From Numida meleagris (lineage: Eukaryota > Chordata > Aves > Galliformes > Numididae): a stretch of DNA of 64,000 nucleotides. The stretch is from the NCBI RefSeq assembly GCF_002078875.1, contig NC_034413.1:63962252-64026251 (forward strand). Reading direction: 5' to 3'. The position numbers were made by a program, and so were the translations under genes. Positions 1 to 11,252 of the stretch are shown one piece after another (position 1 is the first letter of the stretch; the number at the start of each line of letters is the position of its first letter). The notes beneath the pieces were generated by a model that had not been told where the DNA came from, searched no databases, and saw only the letters and a list, made by a program, of their open reading frames with translations.

Positions 1-2039
1 GAAACAACCTGTTTGTTTGGGGGATTTTTTTTTGTATTTTAAAATCAATTTTTAAAAGTCCTTAAGTTGGGAGAGTAAGAGAGGCTCAGGAAGGACTGGT
101 TATAAATTTCAAAGGGCTGTCTTCCATACACAGAAAGAACAGCAAGCAGCACCAGGTGGTGTAGATCATCTGGTTTTTTTGTAAACAGACTGAAGCCTCA
201 GAGAAGTAATACCTAGAGGAATTATCTTAGTTTTTCATCTGCAAAGACAGCAACATTCATCAACCAGCAAGTCATACAGGTACATTATGTTTTTCAAATA
301 TGTTGTGTCCACTGACTACTGAATGGTTGTGCGTTCTAAAAATGAACACTAAACATCATTGTCTATGACCCTGGGACAGTTCCTACAAGCTACTAGATGG
401 AATATGCTATTCTTTGTACTGTTGTAAAGAGGGAACCACGTTTACTTCTGACACAAGCTCCCAAGTAAGTCTGAGTCCATCAACAGAGCTTTCCAGAAAT
501 GAGGAGAAATGCAAGTGATTTACAGCTCTTTTCTACCAATACATCATCAGAATATAAAACCATAATATTAGCAATAAATAGGAGTCATTATTTAGCAAAA
601 AGTTGCAAATCAATCTGGTAGATTTATCAAACCAATTGCTGAAACACTGATAGCACTGTTAATGGAAGTTGTTACTAGATGCCTTGGCCCAGGGGAGGGT
701 TGCTTTAAAACTGCCATCAAAGGAAGTGTTGGATATGAAGTTGTATCCAATTTATTTATAAGCTAATGGCTATGGATGCTTCAGTCAGTCGATCCAAGCT
801 TTTATTTAAGTGGAAAGTCACAGCATTAGCCTGCTGTAATTTCAAATTGAAGCTCAGGTCCCAAGCCTATAAATTAACCACAAATGCATCAGCTTCAGAA
901 AGACTGTTCTCAGGAGTATTTGTAAACTGGACTTGGAAATCAGAAAAGAGATTTGAGCTTAGAAAATTTCAATGTAATTCCCTGCTCCTTTGTAGGCTTT
1001 CCACAGGTCCAACCACTTCGCTACCATAAGAGCTCCGCTGCTCCTGCTGTCTCAGGAGCTCCCTCAGTGCAGACGAGGCTTACCATTAAAGATAAAGAAG
1101 TAAGCTACAGCTGTCACCTGTAGTGACACTACAAGTTTATACAAGCTCACCAAGCAAAATGAAACACTGAGGTCCCTGACAGAGATGGATTTCCTGAAGG
1201 CCCCAAGAAGGGTACATCTTCCTGACAGCAACAGTGCTACGAGATATGGACGAACAGTGGAAGCACGAGGCCCTCTTCCACCCAGAGCTCAGGCTGTGTA
1301 ACAGCAACCACAAAAGCCAACAAAGCCTCTAACTCGTAATATCCCTCTGCTAAGGCCATGGCCCTCCCTGCTGCTCCAACATAAATCTGGCATAACAATG
1401 CCTACGTCCTGGTCCTGGAGGGAGCTCAGATATGGCTGCCTGGGTTTTGGCTGCACAAGCACAGTGTGTTTGAGGGGATCCAGCAGTGGCCTCAATCTGC
1501 ACAGAGCCCCTGGAAGGACTTTGGCCCACATCCCTACTGTGAGCATTTAAACCCAAAGAAAGATTGGCCATTCTCTGAAACCCACGTTTTGTAGGCTATG
1601 CCATTATCTACAGCCCTGGCATCTATGGCAATAGGCGATCAGTGTTGTCAATGTCAACTTTAACCAGGAAAACCAATCTTGGTCTTCAGAAATGCAATGC
1701 AAATAACTACACGGGAGCTGGTCCCCATGCTCCCTGCAGCACAGCAGTCCCTGCACCCACCGCTGAGAGAGGCTGAGAGCTCCACAGTGCTCCAGTAATA
1801 ACGTTTCTATATTTAGGATACAGCCTTCACATCTGCAGTGTTTTAAATTGAGAACTTACTCCTGTTCCTCATTATCACCTAAGAGTAGTCAAACCACTCA
1901 TTTTTGGTACCTAACGTGAGGGCTACTCTGAAAAGATATCCACAAAAAGCTATTCCGGCAATTCAGACTCTCTGAATCCAATCTGAAGGTTTGCTGAGTT
2001 CAAGTACTTTTTATTCTGTCTACAAGCAGAGGCCCTTTA
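1..2039. other. Non-coding DNA left of the CpG island
   Basis: No open frame here looks like a protein: all are short and lack recognisable domains. Base composition is ordinary AT-rich, turning more GC-rich from about 1020 to 1560. If the minus-strand exon at 2778-2849 is real, this stretch is the start of its first intron. I searched the minus strand here for a second exon and found nothing I could defend. No CR1 3' octamer repeats are visible. Confidence 0.6.
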
Positions 2040-2777
2040 AAGCAAAACAGAGTTCCCGAAATGTACGAGCTCCGCGGATTTCCACGACTGCCGCGGGGCA
2101 ACTCCGGCACCGCCTCTGCAGCAGCGGCAGCGCGCGGCCGCGGCCCCGGGACCGCTCGGGAAGCGGCTGGGATAGAGCGACGGCTCCCACGGTCCGGCCA
2201 CGGAAACTTCGATTTTTGCGGTGCTCAAAGCCGAATTCAGCTTTTCTTTTGCTCCCTACCCTGCACGAAACGCGGGCATTCCGATACAGCCCGGCGCTCA
2301 GAGGCGCGGGGACGCCGGGTGGTACCGCTCCCCGCGCCGAGGTGCGGGCGAACCCTCCGGGAAACCCCCGAGCCGAGCGGGGCCACTCCCTGCCCCGCCC
2401 CGGGTAGAGACGCGGAGCGAACCCCCTGCTCCACCAAGGCGGACAGCGGAGCCCCGCTCCCAGTACTCTGCACATCCCGCGGTGTTCCCTCCCGGTACAA
2501 CCAAGGGGAAAGCGGAGCGCCAGCTCCCGTAAGACCCGACACCACCAGCCCAGCACAGCACAGCACAGCCCCCGCCGCGGCTTTCGCCTCCTCGCTGGGG
2601 GCCCCGCACGGTTGGGTACCCGTGAGCCGCCCTCTGCTCCCCAAGTCGGCTCCGCGGGGCTTCCGCATCCCCCGACCCGAGGTTGCTCGCACCCCTCGGA
2701 CTTTGCGCTCATCCCCGCACAACTTCACCGGGACGGCGGCCGTCCCCTCCCCAGCCCCTCGGCACAGCGGCTCCCAC

Positions 2778-2849
2778 CTGGTCGGGCTGCGGCGGCGGCG
2801 GGTTCCCCCTGCCGCCCGGGTGCGCCGGCTGCTCCTTCATGACTGTCAT
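2778..2849 (-). CDS. Candidate first coding exon of an unidentified gene
   Basis: On the minus strand an ATG at 2849 opens a frame beginning MTVMKEQPAH and ending in a proline-rich PPPPQPDQ, 24 codons in all. It is followed at once by GTGGGA, so the junction reads CAG|GTGGGA, a good match to a vertebrate splice donor, and the exon would end in phase 0. The start context has G at -3 and A at +4. A second in-frame ATG at 2840 also has G at -3. If unspliced, the frame runs on only to a stop at 2709-2711 (46 residues). Position inside the CpG island, start, donor and phase all fit a first coding exon of a gene extending left beyond base 1. I do not recognise the peptide, and no second exon is visible. 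It could still be chance in GC-rich DNA. Confidence 0.42.
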
Positions 2850-2894
2850 CGCAGGGGGCTCGGCTCGGCTCGCCTGGGCTGCTCTCACCGCCTC

Positions 2895-2942
2895 TCACTG
2901 CCGCTTCGGCCCCGGGCAGCCCTCCCTCGGCGCCAGCCGCAT
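2895..2942 (-). other. Upstream short ORF in the putative 5' UTR
   Basis: On the minus strand an ATG at 2942 starts a 15-codon frame (MRLAPREGCPGPKRQ) ending in TGA at 2895, 45 bases before the main start at 2849. If transcription begins upstream of 2942 it would be a uORF able to dampen translation of the main frame. Whether it lies in the transcript is inference. Confidence 0.25.
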
Positions 2943-3425
2943 GACACCAACCTCCCCTGGAAGTAGCGCGGCGGCAGAGGAGGAGGAATAAAAAAAAAAA
3001 AAGAAGGCGGGCGAGGGGCGCGGAGCCACCGCTCCGGCGGGAAGAGATCCCGTCCCCGCGACGCCGACCCCACCGCCGTGCCCCTGCCCTGCTGCCCGGG
3101 AGACGGCCCCGCAGCTCCGCCCGGTGCCGCTCGCGGAGAGCCCCGCGCCGGGCACGCTCTGCCCGCCTGCCTCGCTCCGCCCGCCGGGGGCCGGCCCGCC
3201 TCGTCCCGCCGCCGAGCAGCCAGCAGGTGTCACAGCGGTGCCCGGCGGCCTGGGAGAGACCATTCCGCACAGCCGGCGCGGGGGCGGCGGGCCGGGCCGC
3301 TTCCAGCACTGGCCCGCGGGGACCGGCCCCGCCGAGGGCAGCCCTGCGGTTCTAGTGGCAGGGTGTGCGGACGCGGCCCCCGCGCCGTCAGTCAGCGGCC
3401 AGGGGGTTGGCGAGGATTGTAAAGG

Positions 3426-3837
3426 AGACTGTCAAAAATTTGTTTCTATCCAGTGAGAAGCGAGGCACAGGAAATGCGAAGGTGCTCAAGTGACGGTGAC
3501 TACTCAAGTGATGGGGACCATGAGACTTCGAAAGGAAAGTGAAAGTCAAAACACGAGCAACACACTGAGCTTTGAGTTGGGTTGTTTACTAGCTCAGGCT
3601 CACAGGAGGGTCCAGAAGAAGCAGGACTGCCACCGTGGAGGACATGGGGGGAATGCAGCCAGTTACCATCTTGGCCAGCCCGGCTCTCAAGCGACTGCAA
3701 GGTAGAATGAAAGTGTTGGATCTATTTTAACACTAGTCCATGTAATTCCCAAGAAAAAACAGTCTGGATGGTGAGCACAGGCAGGTACAAAGACTGTGCC
3801 AGTAGGTTTCAGCCTGTAGTAGGAGCAGGGAGCTGAC
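3426..3837. other. Flank of the CpG island
   Basis: GC content falls back quickly. Short frames on both strands show no domain or repeat signature. I see no splice signals that would extend a plus-strand transcript from the island. Confidence 0.5.
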
Positions 3838-4195
3838 ACGGGACTGAGGAATTACAGACCCATCAGTGCCACAGCAGAGTGCTGAGCACCTCTATGTGCC
3901 TGTGTAACCCAGCACTGGGCTGACTCCTCCACCGAGCAACAGATGCCATTTCTTTTGATGTCCCAGGAAAAGTTCTTGGAGAAAAAAAAAATACTGAGAT
4001 GAACTTTGGAAGCACTTAAATGAAAGCTAGATAACGACTAATAGCCACCATTAATTTGTCAAGTGCAGTTCGCGTCAAACAAATCTAATTTCTTCCTTTA
4101 ATAGGATAACAAGCCTGTGGATAGGAAAGCAGTAAATGTCATCTATCTTGATTTAGAAGGGCTTCCAGCACAGTCTTCCAGAACAGCTTTGTGAG
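3838..4195 (+). mobile_element. Old CR1 LINE fragment, reverse-transcriptase region
   Basis: Translation in changing frames gives decayed pieces of the CR1 ORF2 in the right order on the plus strand: a NYRPIS-like block near 3853, a PGKVLE-like block near 3964, and a block reading NVIYLDLEG near 4136-4162, matching the first catalytic block of the CR1 reverse transcriptase (compare the [13 protein letters not shown] of the copy at 27006-28170). Frameshifts and loss of the SKAFD residues show an old, dead copy. Boundaries are approximate. Confidence 0.6.
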
Positions 4196-4549
4196 GCAGA
4201 GAGAAGCAGCACCTGAATAAAGTGAGTGTCTACAACGGCCACAGGATGGATCGCTTCTGCAAATGAGGATACAGAGTACAAGGCGTTGTCCTGCTATTTT
4301 GAACATGACGAGCAGCATGCTGTGATGGACAAGTCAGCACCGTGCATGGAGAAATTGTGGTAGGGCACTGGGTAGCAAGTATAGGGGCCAATGTCTGCAT
4401 CACGGTGCATTCGCTGACTTGTGGCAAGGATAACCAGAGGACTGGCAAACACATGCGCCAAAGAAAAAATGAAGATCATTGGGAACAGTTAGCACAAAGG
4501 AGATAAATCTGAAGGCACATATGGAAACAGCGGTCAAACTGTATCATCA

Positions 4550-4706
4550 CAGCATGGCTGAGGTTGGAAGAGACCTTAACAATCACTTCATTCCAAGCCC
4601 CTGCTATGGGCTGGTTGCCACCCACCAGATCAGGCTGCCTATGTCTGCACCCAGCCTGGCCTTGAGCACCTCCAGGGATGCGGCACCCACAGCTCCTTTG
4701 AGCAAA
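4550..4706 (-). mobile_element. CR1 LINE 3' fragment
   Basis: The plus strand reads GGCTGAGGTTGGAAGAGACC and continues into TGGCCTTGAGCACCTCCAGG, which are reversed landmarks of the CR1 3' end (end of ORF2 and 3' UTR). The terminal octamers have decayed. It is a short, 5'-truncated, non-coding copy on the minus strand. Confidence 0.75.
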
Positions 4707-7340
4707 TGCTTAAAAGGTACCGCAAAAGAATGAAAACCATCTCTTGCGTACATGGTGGATGGAATAACCAGCAATTAGTTTAAAAAGCAGGAAGAAAGAG
4801 ATGAAACGTTAGGAAAAAAAAGACATTTCCAAAAGTGGGGGGTGAAAGCAGTGGGTTGCCTCCAGAAGTTTTGGGGCTTTCAGACCTGGCAGCTGGATAA
4901 AAATCTGTCAGAGCAATATGAGCACAGAGACCTCAGGTAGGAGAATGGTCTGAATAAAGTGACAATCTCTTTTTTTTCCTGACTTCATGATTCCTTGCCA
5001 GCTTGATGCTGAGGGCCACCCACATCCCACTACATGGGACCCACCTCCAGGCACCCGCAGTGTGGACAAGCAGCTCAGCCCAGTGCCAGCCTGCATGGCT
5101 CTCATCCCTCAGCTCTGCAATCAGCTGCTCCTGTGCTTCTCTCAAAGCCATCCGTGCCCTTTCTCACCTCCCCATTTCACATCCCTATTCTTTCTCCAAC
5201 AATTCATTATTTCCCATCTTACCTCTCTGCCCTTGCTGCTGCGAGCCCTGTCCCTTTACCTTCTTGCCTTCTGCCACTGTTTCTTTTTGAATAATAATTG
5301 TGCTGTGCATAGAAAAAGCAAAAAGAGCAACCAAGACAGCACCTTTTGCACATCAATACCCACTGCTCTGTGTTATTTCTCCAGAGTAGCCTTTGCTGAA
5401 AATCCTTTATTTGTGCTGGCTGTATGCTGCAGAACTCAGGATCTTGTTCTTTCTGAGCAATGTATAACAGGCGGAGACTCAGATTTTGCCTGTGGCCTCT
5501 AGGTGCTACAGTAATACAAATAATAAGTCTTAGAAACAGGCATGTTCTTATTCGTGCTGTTTATGGCACAGGTCTATTGTAACTCGGCTAATTACTGAGC
5601 CTATCAGAGCCAAAGCATTCTAATGATTTAGGGTTTGAATGGGCATGTTTCAAATAGAGACTTCTTTCAGCTTATTTTTGATGAGATCCACTGCTTTGGA
5701 GCTCCACTATTAATCCAGAGGAAAAAGACACCAGCAGTCAGTTTAGCTGAAGCTTGGTTATTCACAACATATTCTTTGTGAGGTTTTATCACTATAATGG
5801 ACTGGGATATGCAGCATGTGTTTCATTACAGACCATGTGTGCTGGTTGTTGGGCATTCATAAATCAACTAGAATTATTTAAAACAAGTATCTGGGGGCTA
5901 AGAGCCTGGACTCTAGATACACCAAGGCTGATCTAAAACTTCTTAAAATCAATATCTTTGTTATCAATACCATTGATAACACTTACTCATCCCTTTTATC
6001 ATTATTTTTGTGTGCTGGTTCTTTGGATTGTAGCATCGATGCTTTGGGGATAACAAATTCCCCCACCAGTTTTCAGTTGTGCCCACACCAACTTCTGTTT
6101 GGTTGAGTTTTGTGTATAGCTGTTCAAAATCATTTGACTGGATTGCTTAAAAGAACAATTGTTTTACAGACAGTAATAGCAACATCTTTGAAACTGGAGA
6201 CTGGTAATAAAACTAACGCTATATGGGCAAAAGCCACTAACACATACATTGATGGTACTTTCTGGTGTGCAGTTGTGTGCCTTCTGAAAGCTTGGGTAAA
6301 ATAGCTGCAGAAGGAAATGGAACTGTGCTCTTGCTAAGTTCTTTGCAGAGTCCTTACATTAGTTGATATGTCTTCCACCTGTACTGTCATGTGACAGCCT
6401 GCTTTACACTTTCTCCATCATATTCATGGCATGCAACATCCGGGTGCACAAATCAAGGATGTACCATAAGTATTCTACGTCCTACACAAACTGAATATGG
6501 AACTCATCAGAGCATTATTCACCAGATTACAGCATGTGATGACACAATAACACAGACATTTCATCAATAGAGCAGAGTCATACATAGCACTGATTTTAGA
6601 CAGCCAAAAGGTGAGCTAGGAACTTGATAAGGGATATGAAAGAGCACATGTCCATCACAACCTGGGAGAGATGCTGGGAGGTGCAGTGTCTGATCTGAAG
6701 GCAGATACAGAGTCTGCCGTAAATGAAGCCCTGGCTCTCTAGAGATTTACCTACAGAGCACATGGCACAAGGAAGATCTCATCCCTTCTTTAGGCTTGGG
6801 GGGGGATTTTCCAAGGACAAAACCAGGACAAAGTGGAACTGATAGTTTTGCTTTCTGCTCATTTTAGATGGCACTCAACACTGAGTAATTAATATCTATA
6901 CAGCTCAGTGAAGATGTAAATACTACTGGATGGCTAATTATAAGCGTTGCAATAAAAATAGAAAGCCTACTAAATCTCCTGCATTCAATTGACCCATTCC
7001 TACACACAGCTTCTGCTTTTATGCCATGAAGTCAACTGGCTGAGATCAAAAGCTCCTTGCTCAGCTCCAGCCAAGCACCTCAGGTGTAGATCAGCAGTGC
7101 TGCTCAGCATCCCCCAGCCTGACAAGAAAAGGCTCCAGCCGTGCTCCCCGCAGCCTCTGTGTGTGCAGCACGGGGCTTTTGAAATCTGTAAGGTCATGGC
7201 TTGAGAGTTTCTCTGCGGCTTTTTAAAATCAGACCATATGGAATATACTCTGTTTATGGATTTCTGGTTCCTTTCAAAACTGTAGCAACCAGGCTAAAAA
7301 AAATCCTTGAAGTTGTCAAGGTGAATTTAAAGAAAAAAAT
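4707..7340. other. Gene-free DNA
   Basis: AT-rich sequence with a pyrimidine-rich patch near 5155-5290. The longest frame (4987-5502, plus) is rich in Leu, Ser, Pro and Cys and shows no domain; I treat it as chance. No repeats of known type were seen. Confidence 0.55.
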
Positions 7341-7341
7341 C

Positions 7342-7482
7342 ACAGAATCATAGAATCATTAAGGTTGGGAAAGACCTCCAATATAATCTAGTCCAACCAT
7401 CTGCCTACCACCAGTACTGCCCATTAAACCACGTCCCTAAGCACCACATCTACAAGTTTCTTGAGCACCTCCAGGGATGAAC
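7342..7482 (-). mobile_element. CR1 LINE 3' end
   Basis: Starts on the plus strand with two reversed CR1 octamers (AGAATCATAGAATCATTAAG), then GGTTGGGAAAGACCTCC and GAGCACCTCCAGGGATGAACC. This is the 3' UTR and terminal repeat of a CR1 in minus orientation, truncated at about 7482. A 134-codon minus-strand frame at 7437-7841 crosses its edge but carries no recognisable domain. Confidence 0.82.
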
Positions 7483-8596
7483 CAATAGGACCAAAACACA
7501 AGAGAAGTCACACTGATTGCCCTTCTACAGTGTTCTAAGAGGATTTGTGGGTTCACAAATACTTGTCCAGAGAGTAACCACCCACAGGTGCATAAACCTG
7601 ACAACCAGACACGATGTGGGTGTGCACAGAGTGCTTTTTTAAGGGATGGTTTAAAATGACAGAGTAGTTGAATTTTGCTGCTGAATTTCCGTAAGAGGGA
7701 AAAATCCTGGTCACCTTCTGCATTCAGAAACACGTTATATTCTAATGTCTGGTTCAGTGAAAGGTTATTTTCTTTGTGAATAAACTGTACTCCTGTTATT
7801 CTCTTCTTGTCTTCTTTTAGAAAAACAATCAGTGCAAACACTGAGTTAATACAAATAAATGCAAATGTATTCCAGCAGGACAGTTACAGGACTTATTAAA
7901 ACACACGTGCAAATATTTCAGCTAAACTATAAGAACAGGAGCACATTTCCAAAAACACCTCTCATTAAGCAGTAAAATGCACAGCCAGCATTCCAGAGCG
8001 TTAGAAGAAATAGTTCAGAGCAGAAGAGCACGGGAGCCATGATTTCATCCCCTCCCAGTTACCTAACGATGCACAGTCATAAACCACAACGCTTTCCAAG
8101 AGAAATAGGGGTGTACAAATACATGTATCTGATATCACAGCCTGAAGATCCACAGTCACCATGTGTTACCAGAGCTGTCCTGAGGTCCCCAGACCTGCAG
8201 AGGTCTTGCAGGACCTTCCTCCCACACCTCACTGGGAGCCGTAGCCAGAAGCCAGCTGGGTTTCTACAGCACATCCTCACTGCTGCTGGGAAGGATTTCA
8301 TTCATTTCATACACTCAGAGGAAAGGCTTTGAGTTGCTGCCATTCTGGTCGACTTACTCCATTATATTTATAAAATATTTCTCCTTACCAGCGTTGTAAG
8401 CTCTAGTCACCAAATAAAGCAACAAGTGTTATGATGCTAACAATGATCACAAAGAAATTTTCTGTTGAGAACTGTATTTCCTTTAAAACCAAGACATATG
8501 TGCATTTTATGCTGAAAATTATAAAAAGTTTCTTTCTAAAACAATAGCTGTGTCTGGCCACCATAATTCTAAGATCCTTTAAAACACTGGCAAAAG
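7483..8596. other. Gene-free DNA between two CR1 tips
   Basis: AT-rich sequence; short frames only. No domain, RNA gene or further repeat recognised. Confidence 0.5.
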
Positions 8597-8757
8597 AAGT
8601 GGCTGCCCAGGGAGGCGGTGGAATCACTGTCCCTAGAGGTGTTTAAGAAACAGACGTTGTACTGAGGGATTTGGTTTAGTGGCAAATATTGGTGACAGGT
8701 GGACAGTTGGACTGGATGATCTTGGAAGTCTTTCCCAACCTTGGTGATTCTGATTCT
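8597..8757 (+). mobile_element. CR1 LINE 3' end, plus orientation
   Basis: Reads forward as CR1 3' UTR: GGCTGCCCAGGGAGGCGGTG, then TTGGACTGGATGATCTTGGA and TCTTTCCCAACCTTGGTGAT, ending in degraded octamers (TGATTCTGATTCTAAG). Opposite orientation to most CR1 pieces in the window. Confidence 0.82.
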
Positions 8758-11128
8758 AAGTGGAGATCTATGGGGCCTGTTCTCTGTTCAGTACCCTTAG
8801 CTCTGATTAACAGGCACTGAATGGAGTAGGTTTTATAATCCTGGAGGACGTATTCCAACATCAAAGGGAAGGAGAAAAGATTTTGTATATAATTATAGTA
8901 CTGAGCTTTTTTCCATAATGTTACTACAAGATGAAATGGAGCTGTCATGAAACTATATGATAAGAACCTATTCATCCATAACACACATTATATAATGAAA
9001 GGTATCAAACATTTGTATAATATCACACACATATGTTGTCCGAGATTTGAATAATACCTTTTGTTTTTTTCCCCAAAAGGGTTTGAGAATGTTTTACAAA
9101 CTGATATGCAAATCACTCATGCAGAAAGTTATTCATCCATCAGGGAAACACAGCTACAGCCCAAGGCAAAGAAAAGCAGCTATATAATAAAAACAATAAT
9201 GAAGTAAATGAAGAAAGTCTTCTTCAGTCAAGACTGCAAGAAAGATATTAAAAAACAGCATGTAAATACATGGGATTTAGGAAGAACCTTCCTTTTGGAA
9301 TCCTGATTCCTTAACAGAATACAGTAGCATGTCTCCTGCACTTTGGCAGGAACACTAAGTAAAATAATTATACCCTTACCAATATGAAGTACAATAATAA
9401 GAATAATAGGTATAATCCTCATATCAAATATTAAGAATGTACAAAAAATTTATTAAAACAGCAGTATGATGAATCCAGCCTCATACTGGAGAATTGGCTC
9501 AGGAAAAGAGCACACCAGCATCTCCTGCCAAAAGGAAACAGATCACGTTTGGTGACCAAAAGGCAAGAGAATCACTGAGAAGCCAAACACTGATGGAGGG
9601 CTCAGATAAGCTGCACGTACCAGAGGGTTTACCCAAGCATAATTCCCCATGGTGTCCTTCCCTGCTTACACAACCAAGTGTCTGCAAATAAAAAGCATAA
9701 CCCCAGTTCAACACTGCCATTCGGACTGCAAATGGCTGAACCCTCACTTCAGTCTGAGCTCTGATCCTGATGACCAGACATTTCATTGAGATAACACTAA
9801 TTTTTTCACAATGTTCTCAGCCTGGCAGTCATTTTTGCACATCTGCTCAAACAAGAAGATAGCAGAGATCCTTTAGGGTGCTTACACAAGTCACAGTGTG
9901 ATTTGAGGCAGAAAAGAGCTCTTTTCCTTTCAATATAATTATCAAGAATCTCTAATTAGAAGCAGACTTTACAGGAAAAAATGCAGACAGTGGAAAAGTT
10001 AACATCATTAGAGAATTAAGGGGATGCATTAAGAAGTGTTACAGAAATTTTCAGACTATTTTTAACCTTGAGAACTGGACATAAACCTCATAAGACTTCC
10101 CAATCGTAATGATACTGTCTTCTCAGGACCAAATATTGGCACAACAGTACTTTGATTCTAAATAACCATCTAAAAATCCAGCCTTAGCATCATTACTCAC
10201 CTAGGAGTTGCATTCAGAAACCCTCCTGAGGATTTCAACAGGCTATTGGGCAGGAGAGGCAGATAAAGAATTGCTGATGCTTCTGACACTGAAGAATCCA
10301 GTCACTTTGAGAAAAAAATGCTATTAAGGATGAGTGCCATCTTTCACATCACTCCCATAAGCTAAGCTGATACAGCTAAAAATAAATAAAAGTAAAGTTA
10401 CACAGATGAGCAAAAAAGTTGATGTTATGAAAGTATGAAACTCTCAGGTGGATCATTTGGTGGGGAAATTGAAACAGCATTACAGGAGAGAAAATAAGCA
10501 GATAGGCAGAGCTCCCCAATTAAGAATCTGAAGCAGTGATGTGTAAGTGCCATGAAAATAAAAATATACTGCAAGAAGCTGAAGTTTTTGTGCACAGTCA
10601 ACAACATCAACAGTGCTACAGAATTAATGGGATGCACTGAAAAAACAGGATTTTGCTATAGAAGTGTAATAAACTGTTCAAGAGTGGGAAGAGATAAAAG
10701 AGGAGGCCTCACATCTGTGTCAGTAACATGTATCCTGGTCCTGATGTCTGCAGTTCAACAAGTCAGAAGGAATTACTGTCATCTTGAATTACTCTATGTA
10801 AAGACAAAAGGGACTACAGCTGACGGTGCTATACTATTGGAGACTTCTTTTTCTATCTGACCTTGAAAACCAAGAACAAAGCTGAGACTTTCCAAATATC
10901 TCAAGATCTGCATTCTTGCACTTGAGGGCGTAACATCCTACAAAGAGTCAGGGGCAAGGAGGATTTTCATGACACAAATATCTGATACAACAGCAATACA
11001 GGTGGACAAAAATGATTGCACCAACTTTCTGAATTCATCGGAGACTATATTTTATGTTTTCAGAAGAAAGGTGAAAGCACCAGGAAAATTAGGGGAGTAA
11101 AAGGAAATGGTTAAGAATCTAATGTTAT
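8758..11128. other. Gene-free DNA
   Basis: AT-rich, with many short frames under about 105 codons and no domain signature. Nothing recognised apart from the flanking CR1 ends. Confidence 0.55.
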
Positions 11129-11252
11129 CATAGAATCATCATGGTTGGAAAAGACATTAAGATCTAGTCCAGCCATCAACCCATCATCACCATGCCCACT
11201 GCTACCTGGGAGAAGAGGCTGATCCCCACCTCACTGCAACCTCCATATTTTG
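11129..11252 (-). mobile_element. CR1 LINE 3' end with internal deletion
   Basis: Begins with reversed terminal repeat (ATCATAGAATCATCATGG) and TTGGAAAAGACATTAAGATC. After about 80 bases it jumps to CTGGGAGAAGAGGCTGATCC, which in other copies lies roughly 170-200 bases further into the element (compare 12842-12860). The middle has therefore been deleted. Minus orientation, non-coding. Confidence 0.8.

Larger units (their letters stand above)
2040..3425. promoter_or_regulatory. CpG island, probable promoter
   Basis: The segment is dense in G, C and CpG dinucleotides (runs such as CGCGGCCGCGG near 2133-2143 and many GGCGG/CCGCC boxes), in sharp contrast to the AT-rich sequence on both sides. 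Several long frames are open on both strands, as expected of stop-poor GC-rich DNA, so open-frame length carries no weight here. In vertebrates an unmethylated CpG island of about 1.4 kb usually marks a gene promoter. The best-supported direction is minus, because a start codon with a following splice donor lies at 2849-2776. A divergent plus-strand transcript is possible but not shown. Confidence 0.85.

Noticed and set aside
2020..2712. 230-codon minus-strand frame in the CpG island
   Set aside because: Same reason: stop-poor GC-rich sequence with no domain and no conserved-looking composition.
2061..2966. 301-codon plus-strand frame in the CpG island
   Set aside because: Ala/Arg/Pro-rich translation of GC-rich DNA; equally long frames are open on the other strand and no domain is visible.
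4987..5502. 171-codon plus-strand frame
   Set aside because: Low-complexity Leu/Ser/Pro/Cys translation of a pyrimidine-rich patch; no domain, no promoter or splice support.
7437..7841. 134-codon minus-strand frame
   Set aside because: Its C-terminal end is CR1 3' UTR and the remainder has no recognisable domain.
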